A DNA stretch of 64,000 nt from positions 1,302,001 to 1,366,000 of the forward strand of contig SDUX01000001.1 of NCBI GenBank assembly GCA_008729055.1, read 5' to 3'. Positions 45,871-56,961 of this stretch are shown here, piece after piece; position 1 is the first letter of the stretch; every line of letters begins with the position of its first letter. The notes beneath the pieces are model-generated. The model did not search any database. It was given only the letters and a program-made list of their open reading frames with translations, and had not been told where the DNA came from. The stretch comes from Pyropia haitanensis. Taxonomy: Eukaryota; Rhodophyta; Bangiophyceae; Bangiales; Bangiaceae. The translations under genes and the position numbers were made by a program.

Positions 45871-47309
45871 TCACCACAGGTCCAGGAGCCCCCGGCGGCG
45901 CCCCCCCCGGCCGTGGATCGCCGCGGCGCGGCGCAGCACGTCGAGCGTCACGCCCACGACGGCGGCCTCGGCCTCGTCCACGACAAAGTGCGCGCCCGGC
46001 ACCTCGAGCAGCACCGCCGCGTCGACGGCGGCGGCGAGCGCCCGTGACGCGGCGGGCGGCACGACCACGTCGGCGGCGCCATAGACGACCGCGACGGGCC
46101 GGGCGGGGCTGCGGAGCTCGGCGAGCTCCGCCGCGTCCAGCCGGTGCGACGCGACCGCCGCGAGGTGGCCCCAAAAGGTCGAGCCGTCGGCTTTTTCCGC
46201 CGCCCCATCGTCGTTGGCAACGTAGCGCGCAAAGTAGGCGTCGCGGCGGAGGGTGCCCGCCGCCGTCGCCGCCGGCGCCCCGGCCAACGTCGCGGCCGGC
46301 TCGTGGGGCTCCGCGTCGTCTTTCCCGCCGCTGCCGCCGACGGCGTCGTCGTCGTCGGCCGTGCCGCCGCGCGCGCCGCCGTTCGCGTCGTCGCCGTCGG
46401 CGGCGCCGGTGCTGCCGCTACGGCTACTGCCGCTACCGCGGGGGTCCCCCCCCCCCCCCCCGCCCCCCCCCCCCCAGCGCCGCCTCGGCGGCGCCCACCG
46501 CCCGCCCCACCGCCGCCTCCGCGGCGGCCACCCCCCGCCGTACCCCCCCCCCAGCCGCTGCGCCAAGTACCCCCGCGTAAAGTGGAGGTCCAGGTTCACC
46601 CCCGCCGCGACGGCCGGGTCAAACCCCCCCGCCACCAGCCGCGCGGCCGCGCGGAGCACGCCGACGCTCGGCAGCCGGTTGCGGAGCCCCCCCGCGTGGG
46701 TCGAGATGAGCGCCAGCCCCGTGACACGCCCCGGCCGCTGGAGCGTCGCGCGGAGCGCGACCATGCCGCCCATGCTGTGGCCGACGAGCACCGGGTGGGG
46801 GTGGGCGGCGGGGAACGCGGCGGGCACCGCCGCCGCCGCGTCGTCGACGGCGGCCCACGCGTCGGCGGCGAGCGTCGCGACCGAGTAGCCGGGGGCGGCC
46901 CAGGGGGTGGCGGCCACGCCCGCCGACGCGCCCGCGCCGCGGTTGTCAATGGCGATGGTGGACCAGCCGGCGGCGGCGAGCGCCGCCGCGACCGCCGACC
47001 ACATGCTGCGCGGCACGCACATGCCTGACAGCAGGACCGCCACGCCAAGGGGGGGGGGGGGTCCGCCGCTACCCCCGCCGCCCCGCGGGCCGGCCCGCCG
47101 CCGCCGCGGCCGGCGGCGGCCGCCCCAGCCGCACGCGGCGGCGGGCGGGGTGCGGGCGCCCCCCCAAACGTGGCGCCCGCCGCGCGTCCGGTCCCCCTGT
47201 CGGCAGCGGCGGCGGCGGCCGCCGCCGCCGCCGGCGGTGGCCGCCCGACGGTCACCTCGTACGCGATGCGCACGCCGCCAACGCCCGTCGCACTGCGGAC
47301 GACGCGGGT
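45871..47309 (-). CDS. Alpha/beta-hydrolase fold protein, 5' end uncertain
   Basis: The core frame ends at 45871 and contains the oxyanion-side strand (AVLLSGMCVPRSMW), the nucleophile elbow GHSMGG (about 46770) and late acid and His positions (VVYGAADVVVPP and PGAHFVVDE). This is the classic serine hydrolase triad order. A Gly/Ser/Asp-rich insert of about 100 residues sits before the cap region. Upstream of the G-run at 47050-47061 the sequence changes frame and continues as TRVVRSATGVGGVRIAYEVTVG, a typical first strand of the fold. Both parts therefore probably belong to one gene with a miscounted homopolymer. The substrate is unknown; the family includes esterases, lipases and epoxide hydrolases. 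The start codon cannot be placed in the low-complexity sequence further upstream. Confidence 0.7.
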
Positions 47310-47603
47310 CAGCGGGGGGGTGGGCGCCGCCGCCGCCGCCGCCGCCGCGGTCGCCACGGCCGCTGCCGCTGCCGCCGCCGCCGCCGCCGGTGCCGACGCC
47401 GGCAGGTGCGCCGGCAGAGACGCCGCGGCGGCGGCCGCCGAGGCCGCCGCCGCCGCCGTTGACGCGGGCGCCGCTGGCGGCCGCGGCGGCGGCGGGGGGG
47501 TGACGCCGGGGGAGGGGGGCGGCGCGCCGCCACCGTCGCGGCGGCCGCCGCGGCCGTCGCCGCCGCCGCCGCCACGCGCGCCGGTGCCGGCCGCGACGGC
47601 GGT

Positions 47604-47644
<41 letters not shown>

Positions 47645-48328
47645 GAGGGGGGAAGGCGGGGGCACCGCCGCCGCCACAGCGGCGGCGGCCGCCGGCGGCG
47701 GCCGCCGCCGCCACGGCGGCGGCGGCGCCGCCGCCGTGGCCGCGACGCGGGGCGGGGGCGTCACCCCCCGCGCGGCGGCGGCGGGGGGGTGGCCCATGGG
47801 CTGGCCACGCCGCACCCCCGCTCCCGCACCCCGCTCCCGCTCCGCGACGCCCCTGCCGCGGTGGGTCAGGGCAAGAGGGGGGGGAGGGGGGGAGGGGGGG
47901 AGGAGCCCGCCGCGGCAGTGCCGGCGGTCGCGGCGACCGCGGCGGCAGCCGGCGGCGGCCGCCCGCGGCGGTGGCGGCCGCCGCCGCCGCGGCGGGTGGC
48001 GGCAGCAGCGGCAGGGGCGGCGGGCGGTGGCGGTGACGGCAGGGGGGGGGGGGTGGTGGCGGCGGCGGCGGCGGCACGCGGCGCGTGCGGCGTGGGCGTG
48101 GCGGCGGCGGCGGGCGGCAGCGGACGCGCCGCTCCCGGTAGAGAGCGCCGGCCGCGGGGGGGGGCGACGCAGCTGGGAGGGGGGGGGGGGGGAGAGGAAG
48201 ACGGCGCCTGCTGCTGGCGGTGGCCGCCCTCCCTGGCGGGAGACCCTCACGCAACGAAAACAGCTCTTGTTGGTTGAATACCGCTGTTGGGGCGGCGTGT
48301 GTCCAATGGTTGTTGGGCTGTGTGCATG
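47310..48328. other. Triplet-rich low-complexity region upstream of the hydrolase
   Basis: Nearly continuous GCC/GGC-type triplets and G-runs are open in most frames as poly-Ala, poly-Pro or poly-Arg. It may include the N-terminal coding part or the promoter of the hydrolase gene. No start or domain can be supported. Confidence 0.4.
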
Positions 48329-48336
48329 GCTGGCTG
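48329..48336. repeat. Possible 8-bp target duplication of the hAT-like element, left
   Basis: GCTGGCTG, repeated at 49991-49998. The sequence is simple, so coincidence is possible, and one base at the left end remains unpaired. Confidence 0.4.
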
Positions 48337-48337
48337 C

Positions 48338-49990
48338 GCAGTGCGCATTGAACCGGGATCCGCTTCAGAGCCTCTTCAGGCCGGAAGGCGTTGAAGCAGC
48401 CTTGAATTTCCTTGAAGAGGTACCTCTTCAAAGCGCCGCGCGCACCGCGACACGGCCAAGTTAAGGTCCGATCTTCACACTTAGTGGCGTAGCCAATACA
48501 AAGAAGTACGATACTAAGGTCGAGCTAGGCGTGCGTTAAGGAGGGCCCCAGTACATTCCAACTCTTCTTAACTATCCATGTCAGTCCCCATCGGCGCGAG
48601 AACCTCTGCCCGATTGCGGCCGACAAGAGGTCCCAACCCCCGGGTTGGAGGCGTCTGACGGAACCGAGCAAGGCGACACGGCCCCGGCCACAACCCTGGC
48701 CTGTCCCACGTGCTTCGGGCATCGCCAAGAGAGCGAGCGACACGATGTCCGTCACACGCGCACGGCCTATTCACCCGTGTCCTGTATGCCCCCCCCGCAC
48801 TTCTCATCCCGTTCATTCCGGTGGCAAACGACCGCTTTCCGTTTTTGGGAAGCCACCCTCACCGCTGACGCCCTCCACTTCCCCGCGCATAGGGCGGAGT
48901 GAAAGATTGGGGGGGGGAGGGGGTTTGGCGAGAGAAAGGGGCGCCGCATGCAGGCATGGGGACCGGGAAGTTTGGCGGGGGGTGGGTGCGGGAAGAGGAG
49001 GACGCGCCAGGGGAGGAGGTGAGCGATGAGGGGCGTCCGTGACGGCCAGGAGGGGGTGTCTGGGAATGGAGGAGGCGTGGCCGGAAGGCATCGGGACGAC
49101 GAGGGGGGGGGGGGGGGGGGGGTTGAAGCGGAAAATTCGCGGTCGCGCCAGGGGCGGAGGTGCGCCATGGGTAGGCGTTGGTGCTGGCAAGTGCGTGGCA
49201 GCTGAAGCAGTTGCCTACAATTTACGGAGCAGATGCTCAGGTGTCCGTGAGGAGAAGGTTGGGGGGGGGGGGGGAGGTGGGGGGGGGGGGGCAGAGACGT
49301 AGGCGAGTGTGCACTGAAGCTGCACGCGACACAGTCCTCGGCACGCTGGTGCCGGTTCAGGTGACTCCGCCGACCGAGCCAGCAGTGCATGCCGTAGCCA
49401 GACTGCTGCGGCATCAATGAACCCATCCAGCGTCGGGGAAGGAGCATCAGAGACTGCACGGTCGCGTACTTCGCTGTCCATTTGATGGAAGCAGTCCACA
49501 GAGACTCATCAAACAAGCGAGATACAGGGTGTATCACTCGAGATCAACTCCGTTGAGCTTCGCAAGTGCCCAGAATCAAGGGCATAAACCCGGACTGCTT
49601 CGGCACACGAGCGGTCGAAAACCGTGCCGAGTGACGTACTTGGGTTAAGAGAGGCGCGATCACGACCTCTTCAAGCGGAGAGCAGGACGCGACCCCCTTA
49701 ATCGATCGGTTGAATTTTGCTTGAATTTCCTTGATAAAACGCCAAACTCTTCTCGGTGCAGGCTCTTTCTCACGTCTCTGTATAGCTCTGTCTCTGGCGC
49801 ACCTTGTGGTACCTCGCACGTCCTCGTTCACGTCCGCAAAGACGTTCATATCAAGGTTTATCAAGATCACTTCAAGGAATCGTGCCCTACGGTGCTTTCA
49901 GGAGGGGGTCTTCAAGCCTCCGGGCCCGATTTCCGCCCGGATCAGGCCTTGAAGAGGCTTTGAGGTGGATCCTGGTGCAAGGTGCACTGC
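48338..49990. mobile_element. hAT-like non-autonomous DNA transposon
   Basis: Imperfect terminal inverted repeats of about 45 bp lie at 48338-48382 and 49945-49990 (37 of 45 positions match, one gap), starting GCAGTG. Inside each end are many short CTTCAA/TTGAAG-type motifs (for example 48385-48425 and 49700-49960), as hAT transposases bind subterminal repeats. An 8-bp direct repeat flanks it. The interior shows no transposase, only G-runs and a weak direct repeat near 48999 and 49146. Superfamily assignment rests on the end sequence and the 8-bp repeat. Confidence 0.55.
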
Positions 49991-49998
49991 GCTGGCTG

Positions 49999-50459
49999 GC
50001 GGGGTGGCCAGCCGGTGGCGGCGTGGAAGCGGACACTGGGGGGGGGGGGGGGGGGCGCGACGTCGACAGGCGTGTGTGCCGTCCGTCGCGCACGCCCGGT
50101 GCGGTCCTGTTGGGAGCACACGGGCTGGCGCCGTGGTGGTGACGGCCGCCGCGACGGCGTTGGCTCTGGAGGCGCGGCGGCGGGCGCCCCCGCTGCCGGG
50201 ACGGCTAGCCCCGCCTGCCCTGGCGCGGGCGCCGCGCCCCCCCTGCGACGCTCGGTCGTGCCCCGCGCAGCCGTCCGTGACGGGCGCGTCACGCCCGCGG
50301 GGCGCCTACCTCTGGACGGCACCCCGCCGCTGGGAACCGTCGCGCACCCCCCCCCCCCCCAACCCCGACAGGCGGACCGGTCAACCAAGGGCGGCACCCC
50401 CCCGCGACGCGGCGGCGCACGCATGGACAGAGACAGAGCGGGTCAAGGGGCGCCCACGG
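49999..50459. other. Intergenic stretch, 3' side of the receptor-like gene
   Basis: GC-rich sequence with G and C runs; it contains no recognisable gene and probably includes the 3' UTR of the minus-strand gene ending at 50460. Confidence 0.4.
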
Positions 50460-52725
50460 TTACGCGCGTTTTGGCCACGCGTCGGGCATGGCGAGGCCGC
50501 CCGCGGCGGCGGCCGCGCCCGGCGGCGGCGGCACGAGCGCGGCCTCCCCCGCCCCCCCCCCCGCCGTCGCGACCGCCGCCTCCCGCGCCACCCCCCCCGC
50601 GAGCGCACGCTGCAGCGCCGGCACCGCCACCGACGCCGCCACCGCGGCGGCCAACCCCCCACACAGCACCACCAGCACCGGCACGAGCAGCAGGCCGAGC
50701 GTCACCTGCTGCCGCGCGCCCGCACACGGGAGCCCCCGCCCCGCCTCCCGCTCGACAATCGCCTCGGTCGTCCGCTCCAGCCGCGCCCGCCGGAAGCGCC
50801 CGTTGATCGCCGCCCGCCGGTCGGCGAGCGCCGCCACGTGCGCCGCCGCGGCGGGCGAGCCGACGGCCGCGGCGGGGACGTTGGCAAACTGCCAGCCGAC
50901 GGAGAAGAAGAAGAGCTCCTCCTCCGCGTCGACGACTTCGAGGTCGTCGCACAGCCGCGGGTCGGCACGGAAGGCGGCGAGGATGGTCGTCCGCCACGAG
51001 AGGAACACCTCGGTGCGGGTGGCGGCGGTCGCGGCGGCGCGGCAGGGCGGGGCGGTCACCGCCGCGCCCGCCGCCACCTGCGCAATGCACTCGGGGACGG
51101 TCTCGCAGGTCGCCCACGTGCGGCGGGCGGTCGTCGCGTGCGTCGCGGCGTCGCGCCCGCGGCCGGCGTTGACCATGCCGACAAAGATGTCCTCGGTGGC
51201 GGCGCCGCGGAGGACCGTCCAGCGGCACATCTCGTCGTCCGAGAGGCCGCTGACGGGGCTGGTCAGGCCCGTGCCGATGGAGCCGAGGATAAAGGCGGCC
51301 TCGTAAAAGAGGAGCACGATCGTCGCGACGACGAGAAAGGTGCCGAGGAGGAGCGCCCGCGCCGGCGCAAAGTGCCGCTCCGACGGGCGGAGGTCGCCGC
51401 CAAAGAGGATGCGGATGCTGACGAGAGAGGTGGGGGAGGGGCAGCCCAGCCGCGCCGGCAAACAACCAAAGCCATGGTCACGAGGGGCGAGCTACAAACG
51501 TCAGCGCACCGGTCTGTCGCGCGCGTAGGGCGGGACGCCACTCCCCCCCCCACCTCCCGCTCCGTCCACCCCCCCCCCCTCCGCCCTCCCTGCCCCCCCC
51601 CCCCCCACGTACAAGTTGGACAGCCACTGGAGCGCGCGGAGCCACGCGGACCGCCGCCGCCAGACCGGCGTCGGCACGCCCACCGCCAGCCCCGCCGTCA
51701 CCGCCGCGCACGCGCCGACCGCCGAGGCGAGCAGCAGCCACGTGTCGCGGCTAAAGGGGCGGAGGAGGGCGTCAAAGTTGACCTCCCGGGGCGGGCGGAA
51801 GCCTTTGGCGGTGCTCCGCCGGACGAGCACCACCTGGTCCTGTGGGGGGGGGGGTGGGGGGGGGTTGATGCAGGGGCAGAGAGGAAGAGAGAGGGGGGGG
51901 AAGGGGATGCCAGACGGGACCGAGGAGGGGCAGGGCGGCGACAAAGGGGGGGTGGCGGTGATGCAGCGGAGGAAGGGTCGCCGCCGGTTGCGTCAGTGGC
52001 TGCGGGGCGGCGTCACAAGGACAGGCAGAAAAACAAGAACGGCGGCAGGGTCTTGCGTCCGCCGGCGCACCGCTGCCACCCTAGGTCTCCCCCCTCCACC
52101 CACGCGCACGTTGACGTGCCGCACCGCCCCACCGCACGGCCGCCAGCCGCCATCGACACCTGCGCGCCCGCCGCGCGCCCGTCGCTGCCATCCCCCCGCC
52201 CGTCGCTGCCATCCCCCCGCCCGTCGCTGCCATCCCCCCGCCCGTCGCTGCCATCCCCCCGCCCGTCGCTGCCATCCCCCCGCCCGTCGCTGCCATCCCG
52301 CCTGCCTACCTCAAATATCGCGTCCGAAGCGGTCGCCCGCGACGCGCGCCACTCGGTCAACACCCACGCGCCCGACGCGGCGAGGCCGAGCCCACTCCCC
52401 GGGTGCCCCCCCCCCCCGCGGCGGCGGCAAACACGCCGACCAGCTCATTAAACGTGCACTCGCCGGCCCCCCCCGCGAGCGCACACCAGTCCGTATTGTT
52501 GGGGAAGAGCGTCGCGTGGAGCGTCCAGCCGAGGCCCGCCAGGCCCCGCCGCCGGTAGTCGACACACGGGAAGAGGATGCGCGGGTTGAGCGGGTTGCCG
52601 GGCGTGTCGTGACCCGCCGCGAGGGTGATGATGGGCGTCTCGAGGAGGAAGAGGAAGCACGTGGTGCCGGCGCGGCACCGGTCGTACTCGGCGGGGTGCG
52701 TCCACAGGCGGGTGGCACAGCCGCT
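50460..52725 (-). CDS. Ionotropic glutamate receptor-like channel, three exons seen, 5' end unresolved
   Basis: Exon 3 (51417-50460), exon 2 (51839-51613) and a 5' exon ending at 52310 join by GT-AG introns. Exon 2 holds [19 protein letters not shown], matching the lead into the first membrane helix of glutamate receptors. The exon 2-3 join gives [17 protein letters not shown], like the pore loop and its flank. A second helix follows ([20 protein letters not shown]), then [11 protein letters not shown], which resembles the start of ligand lobe S2. A large extracellular segment and a last helix ([20 protein letters not shown]) complete the M1-P-M3-S2-M4 order. The 5' exon ([33 protein letters not shown]) would be lobe S1 but is divergent. 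Its frame shifts at the C-run 52406-52417 and again at the G-run 52726-52745, beyond which the start is lost in low complexity. The ligand is unknown. A different channel family is possible. Confidence 0.55.
51418..51612 (-). other. Intron 2 of the receptor-like gene
   Basis: Donor GTACGT at 51612-51607 follows AACTT; acceptor CTCTCGTCAG ends at 51418. It is phase 2, and the join creates Phe (TT+C) inside the pore-loop motif. The donor is followed by a G-run and the acceptor is preceded by C-rich sequence. Confidence 0.6.
51840..52309 (-). other. Intron 1 of the receptor-like gene
   Basis: Donor GAG|GTAGGC at 52310/52309; acceptor CCCCACAG ending at 51840 before GACCAGGTG. Phase 0. It contains the 21-bp minisatellite directly after the donor. 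Confidence 0.6.
52180..52302. repeat. 21-bp minisatellite, six copies, inside an intron
   Basis: A unit beginning CGTCGCTGCCATCCCC repeats perfectly at 52180, 52201, 52222, 52243, 52264 and 52285, the last copy being slightly shortened. It begins seven bases into the intron from the donor site of the receptor-like gene. Confidence 0.9.
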
Positions 52726-52856
52726 GGGGGGGGGGGGGGGGGGGGTGCCGCCGTCGTCGTGGCGGGGAGGACCGCCGCCGCCGTGGCGGCGGCGGCAGCG
52801 GTGGCGGCAGCGGCGGCGGGCGCCGTCGCAACCGCAACCGCGGCGGCGGTGGCGGT

Positions 52857-52887
<31 letters not shown>

Positions 52888-53690
52888 GCGACGGCGGCGG
52901 CCGCCGCCGCCGCCACCCCCACCGCCCCCCGCCGACGCCCCAGCCGGTCGGCACCGCCGCAACGCCCGGTGGCGGGCGGGACGGCGGCGCGGCGGCGGCC
53001 GGCGGCACCACCACGACGGTCACCGCCGGCGTGGCCGGGCCGCCGAGGGCGGGCGGCGGCCCCCCCCCCCCCGCCCATGCCGCCGCCGTTGCGGTGGCGC
53101 GCCGCGGCGGCGGCGGCCGGACCGCGACGCCGCGGCAGCAGCAGCAGACGGCTGCGGACGGGGGGACTGGAAAAAGGAGGAGCGGCGTGGCGGGAAAAAG
53201 GGGGTGGGGGGGGGGGGGGGGGGGAGGGACGGGGGGGACGCGCGCCGCGCGACGCCGGGTGGGGGGTGCGCGACGACGGCGGCGGGGCGGTGGCGCCACG
53301 CCGGCGATGACCGGTCGGGGCGGGATGGCGGTGGGCGGCGGCCGGGGGGGGGGCGCGGCGGGACGGGTCGTTGATGGGCGGGCGGGGAGGATGCTGAGGT
53401 GGCCGCCGTGGTGGCGACGGCACCGCCCGGGCCGCCGCTGACGGCGGTAGGCGACAGGAGTGGTGGGGGGGGGGGAAAAGGTGGGGGGGACGGACGACCC
53501 GCGCGGGGAACGGCCGGCCGCCGCCGCCGGCGTGACCGGTAGCGTCACGCCGCCACGCCCAGTGGGGTGGGGGTGTGCACCGGCGGCGCCGCCGGTCGCG
53601 ACCGCACCCCCCCGCCCGTGGCGGTGCGGTGCCGCCACGCCCGCCGCCGCCCCCACCGCCCCCACCGCCCCCACCGCCCCCACCGCCGCC

Positions 53691-53742
<52 letters not shown>

Positions 53743-53838
53743 CCGGCCAAAGGCGGGGCGGACCCCCCACACGGACGGCCGGCGTTCCCACCGCCCCACG
53801 ACCGTCGCGTGCGCGTCTGGTATGGCGGCGCCACGACG

Positions 53839-53891
<53 letters not shown>

Positions 53892-54289
53892 GGGGGGGGG
53901 CGTGGCCATGCCGGCGCCCGCCGCGGCCGCGGCGCGGCGGGACGACGCCGCCGCCGCGCGCGCGCGGCTGGCGACGCTGGGGGGGGGGGCGGCGGTGGCG
54001 GCCGCCCGCGGCGGTCGTCGCGCGGCGGCGGGCAGAGGCGGGGCGGTGGGGGGGGGGTGGAGTTGGGGGGGGGGGGGGGGGGGGGGTGGGTAGGACGTGT
54101 TGGCGGGGGGACGTTTGGCCGGCCGGCCGGCCGGGGGGGGACGGCGGCCGCGCGGGGGGGAGGTGCATGGCTGGACCTTGTCAACGCCGTGGCCGTCGCC
54201 GCGCGGCCGGCGCGCGGCGCGGGCGGATCGGCGACGGGCAGCGGTGTCCGTGAGACACGGTGGCTGAAACAGCATCTGGGGGTGTAAGT
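52726..54289. other. Triplet and homopolymer-rich region upstream of the receptor-like gene
   Basis: Extended (CCG)n and (GGC)n runs, for example 53640-53750 and 53838-53900, alternate with G-runs of up to about 20. All six frames are open over long distances. The N-terminal part of the receptor-like gene may lie here, possibly an Ala/Val-rich segment near 52780-52900, but no start can be supported. Confidence 0.45.
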
Positions 54290-55819
54290 TTGCATTTTGA
54301 GTAGAGGCGGAGCGCGAGAGCAGTGCAACCGGAGAGACACAGCGGGCGCACAACGATGCGAAATTCTCCGCCCGACCCCACTCTACGACCACAAAAAGTG
54401 TGTTTCTCCAGGACTAGCCGTCCGTTCTCCACGCGGTGCACGCCGTTGCGCTCGTCAGAGCACGCCCGCCCACGTCAAACTAGGTCGCGATCGTGCTAAA
54501 ATTTAGTTGCAGTCAAAAATGCGAGAGACACGCACCCCAAAGGGTGTCCTTGTGGCGTAAGCTGGCCTGTCTTTTCCAGGATGGAGGGCGCATTGGCTTT
54601 GAAAAGGAAGCGTCTGTGCCACGTGAAGCCCCATATTCTTGCGGAAACTCCTTCTATACCGCCAACAGTACAACGGAGATTGAGTGCAGCTGGCACGCCA
54701 GGTACGTCATCAGCGCCAGCCAACTCGGTTCCGGCGCCGGCAAGGCCACGGAGATCACGCGTGGAACACACGCTATGCTGTTTGACGGCCGTCTCAAGCC
54801 AAGCATGTGCAGAAAAGAGCAGGGATTGCGCACAAACCAGGTCGCGGGGTGCTCTCAATAGTGTGTCCTGTTTGTGCGTGAGATATGTTTGCAAAATAAT
54901 ACCGGCATGCTCGCTGGTCAGAGCAAGCGAGCCGCACGTCTACTAGCGCAGAAAAAGTGTGAAAATAGTGAAAGTTCTGCATTACACGTGCTGGCCGGGT
55001 ACGTTTACAGGCTTTTTGCAGGGGAACGCACGCGCCTGTTTGACTCTTGTAAACGGTGTTTGCAGCCGAAATGCACATCTCTATGGTTCCTTGTAATGGC
55101 CCCACTGCGCGGTCGGCGCTCCCGGCGGGCGTCGGCCGCCGAAGCGGCGGAGCCCTTCCCCGGCCAGCCGGCCGCCGCGTTGCCGCCGCGTCTCGGTCGA
55201 GGCGCCTCCCCGCGCCCGCCGCGGGCGGTTTCACCTCGAGCGGGGACGGCTGGGATGGGCGTCGGCCGCGGCGTGGCCGCGGCGGGGGCGGCTCGCTCGT
55301 GCAGGTGGTGACCCGCCCGCCCGTTCCGAGGGCCGCCCGTAGTAGCTGTGGGACCCCGCCGTGACCACACCGCACGTACCGCACGCCACGCGGCGGTGGG
55401 GGACAGCGGACGAGCGGGCGGGCGGCGGTCGCGTTTGACTCCCCCCCCGCCCCCTTTTGCCGTCCGTTGCCCCCGGTGCGAGCCGCGCCTGCAGGATGGA
55501 CGTCCATGCGGTGGTCGGCCACCGCCCGACGTCCGGGGCGGCTGCCACGCGGCGATCCCCACCTCCCCTATTGGCGACGCCATCCTGTGGGTTGCAGGCG
55601 TCCGCGGAGGTGGGACGGCAGGGGGGAGGAGGGGGGGGAATGGGAGTGCGCCGCCGTCGCTGGCCAGTGGCGGGGTGACAAGGAGCGGAGCGGCTGGGAC
55701 GCGATAAGAGCGCGTGCGCCGGCTGGGGAGACGACGGCGCCCGTCCGCCGTGGCCACCCCTCCACTTCCCTTCCCGCCCGCCGCCGTACCCTCGACGGAC
55801 TCGGCCCTCCACGCCCGTC
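54290..55819. other. Less GC-rich segment, then promoter region of the secreted-protein gene
   Basis: 54290-55080 has a more balanced composition than its surroundings. It carries short open frames on both strands (for example 122 codons at 54493-54861, plus strand) with no recognisable family. It includes a 7-bp perfect stem GCTCGCT/AGCGAGC near 54909-54933. From 55090 the DNA is GC-rich again, with an inverted repeat flanked by two GACGTC sites near 55498-55533. No RNA gene is recognised. Confidence 0.35.
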
Positions 55820-56729
55820 ATGGCTGCCGTTGCCGTTGCGCGGGCGGCGCTCGTTGCCCTGATGGCCACGATGGTACGTTTGCGCACGAGGGCATGCCCG
55901 CCCGAGTGCAATGGCGGCTGGTGGTGGTGGTGGCGGCTGTGGCGGTGGCGGTGGTGGGGGTGGGCGCGAGAGGAGGGTGTCGAGGTCGACAGCAACCACG
56001 AGGACCCCGCTGGGTAGCCGGCGCCGACGCTCGTTGGTTGGCGGTCGGCGTGTGGGGGGTGGTGGCGTGATCGCGGCCGCCGCCGTGTCGCGCGGTGCTG
56101 CCGCGCCGTTTCTCGCGGCGACGCCCCCCACTTTGACTGCAGCGGCGCGCTGACACGCGGCACCCCCGCTTCCGCCCCTTCCTACCCCCCTTGACATGCG
56201 GCACACCATCCTCCCCCTCCCCCCGCCCCCTGTCCCCCTCCCCCACCCCTCCCCCCCACAGCTGGTCGCATCGGTGACGGCGCTGCCGCCGTGCACCCCC
56301 CGCGTCTGCTGCTCCGCATCCCCCCCCAGCACCACCCACCGCCTCAAAGCCACCAAGCTCTGCGCCCTCACCGCCGTCCCCCCCGCCCTCGCGCCCGCCC
56401 CCGTCGTCGCGACCTGCCTCTTTGGCGCCTACCACGCCGGCGGTGGCTTTGGCGCGTGCCCCGGCGCGGCCGCCGGCCCACCGCCGCCACGGCCGCCGCC
56501 GCCAGCGGCGGCGGCGCACACGACGCCGCCGTGCGCGGCGGGGTGCGCCGACGGCGGCTCGGCGCGGCGGGTGTGTGACCTGGTCGGCTTCCCGGCCACG
56601 TGCGACGTGTACAACCGGCTGTTTCGGGTGCGGCCGGCAGTGGCACGGCTCACCGCGGCGGTAGGGGCGGGGAGGGGGGGGGGGGGGGCGACCTGGGCCG
56701 ACGTCGACGCCCTGCTGCAGGCGGTGTAG
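55820..56729 (+). CDS. Small secreted cysteine-rich protein, two exons
   Basis: Exon 1 (55820-55873) encodes 18 residues, MAAVAVARAALVALMATM. Exon 2 (56262-56729) continues LVASVTALPPCTPRVCC to the stop. The join is in phase 0. It completes one continuous hydrophobic signal peptide with a plausible cleavage site after SVTA, which neither exon shows alone; this strongly supports the gene model. The mature part of about 140 residues has ten cysteines, enough for five disulfides. A Pro/Ala-rich middle ([13 protein letters not shown]) separates two Cys-containing blocks. The last part (CDLVGFPATCDVYNRLFRV) looks structured. No family is recognised. It is likely secreted or cell-wall associated. 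The gene ends about 230 bp before the G-box repeats of the next gene. Confidence 0.6.
55874..56261 (+). other. Intron of the secreted-protein gene
   Basis: Donor GTACGT at 55874-55879 directly after ATG; acceptor CCCCCCCACAG ending at 56261. Phase 0, 388 bp. Confidence 0.65.
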
Positions 56730-56961
56730 GGTCGGAGTGGAGAGGGGGACACACAAGGGGGGGAGCGGGACGTGCGTGGCGGCCGCGGCGGCGGCGCGGC
56801 CACGCACGCCGGCGGCGGTTGCCCACGAGCCACAACAGTGCGGTAATTTTACGAGCCAGAGTCATGCTGTAATGTAGATCCGTATGGTCTGCAGACTTGC
56901 CGTCGGTCGTGGTTTGCAGATGACCAACGAGGCACACGCGCGGCGGCGGCACGCGTGGCCG

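Noticed and set aside
48345..48431. MKRYLFKEIQGCFNAF as N-terminus of the hydrolase
   Set aside because: It lies in the left end of the hAT-like element, and a related sequence occurs at its right end, so it is repeat sequence.
49804..50142. Coding gene at the right end of the hAT-like element
   Set aside because: The similarity of its translation to that of the left end is explained by the terminal inverted repeat.
53545..54340. Long Pro- and Arg-rich frames upstream of the receptor-like gene
   Set aside because: They come from CCG/GGC triplet runs open in all frames and show no motif.
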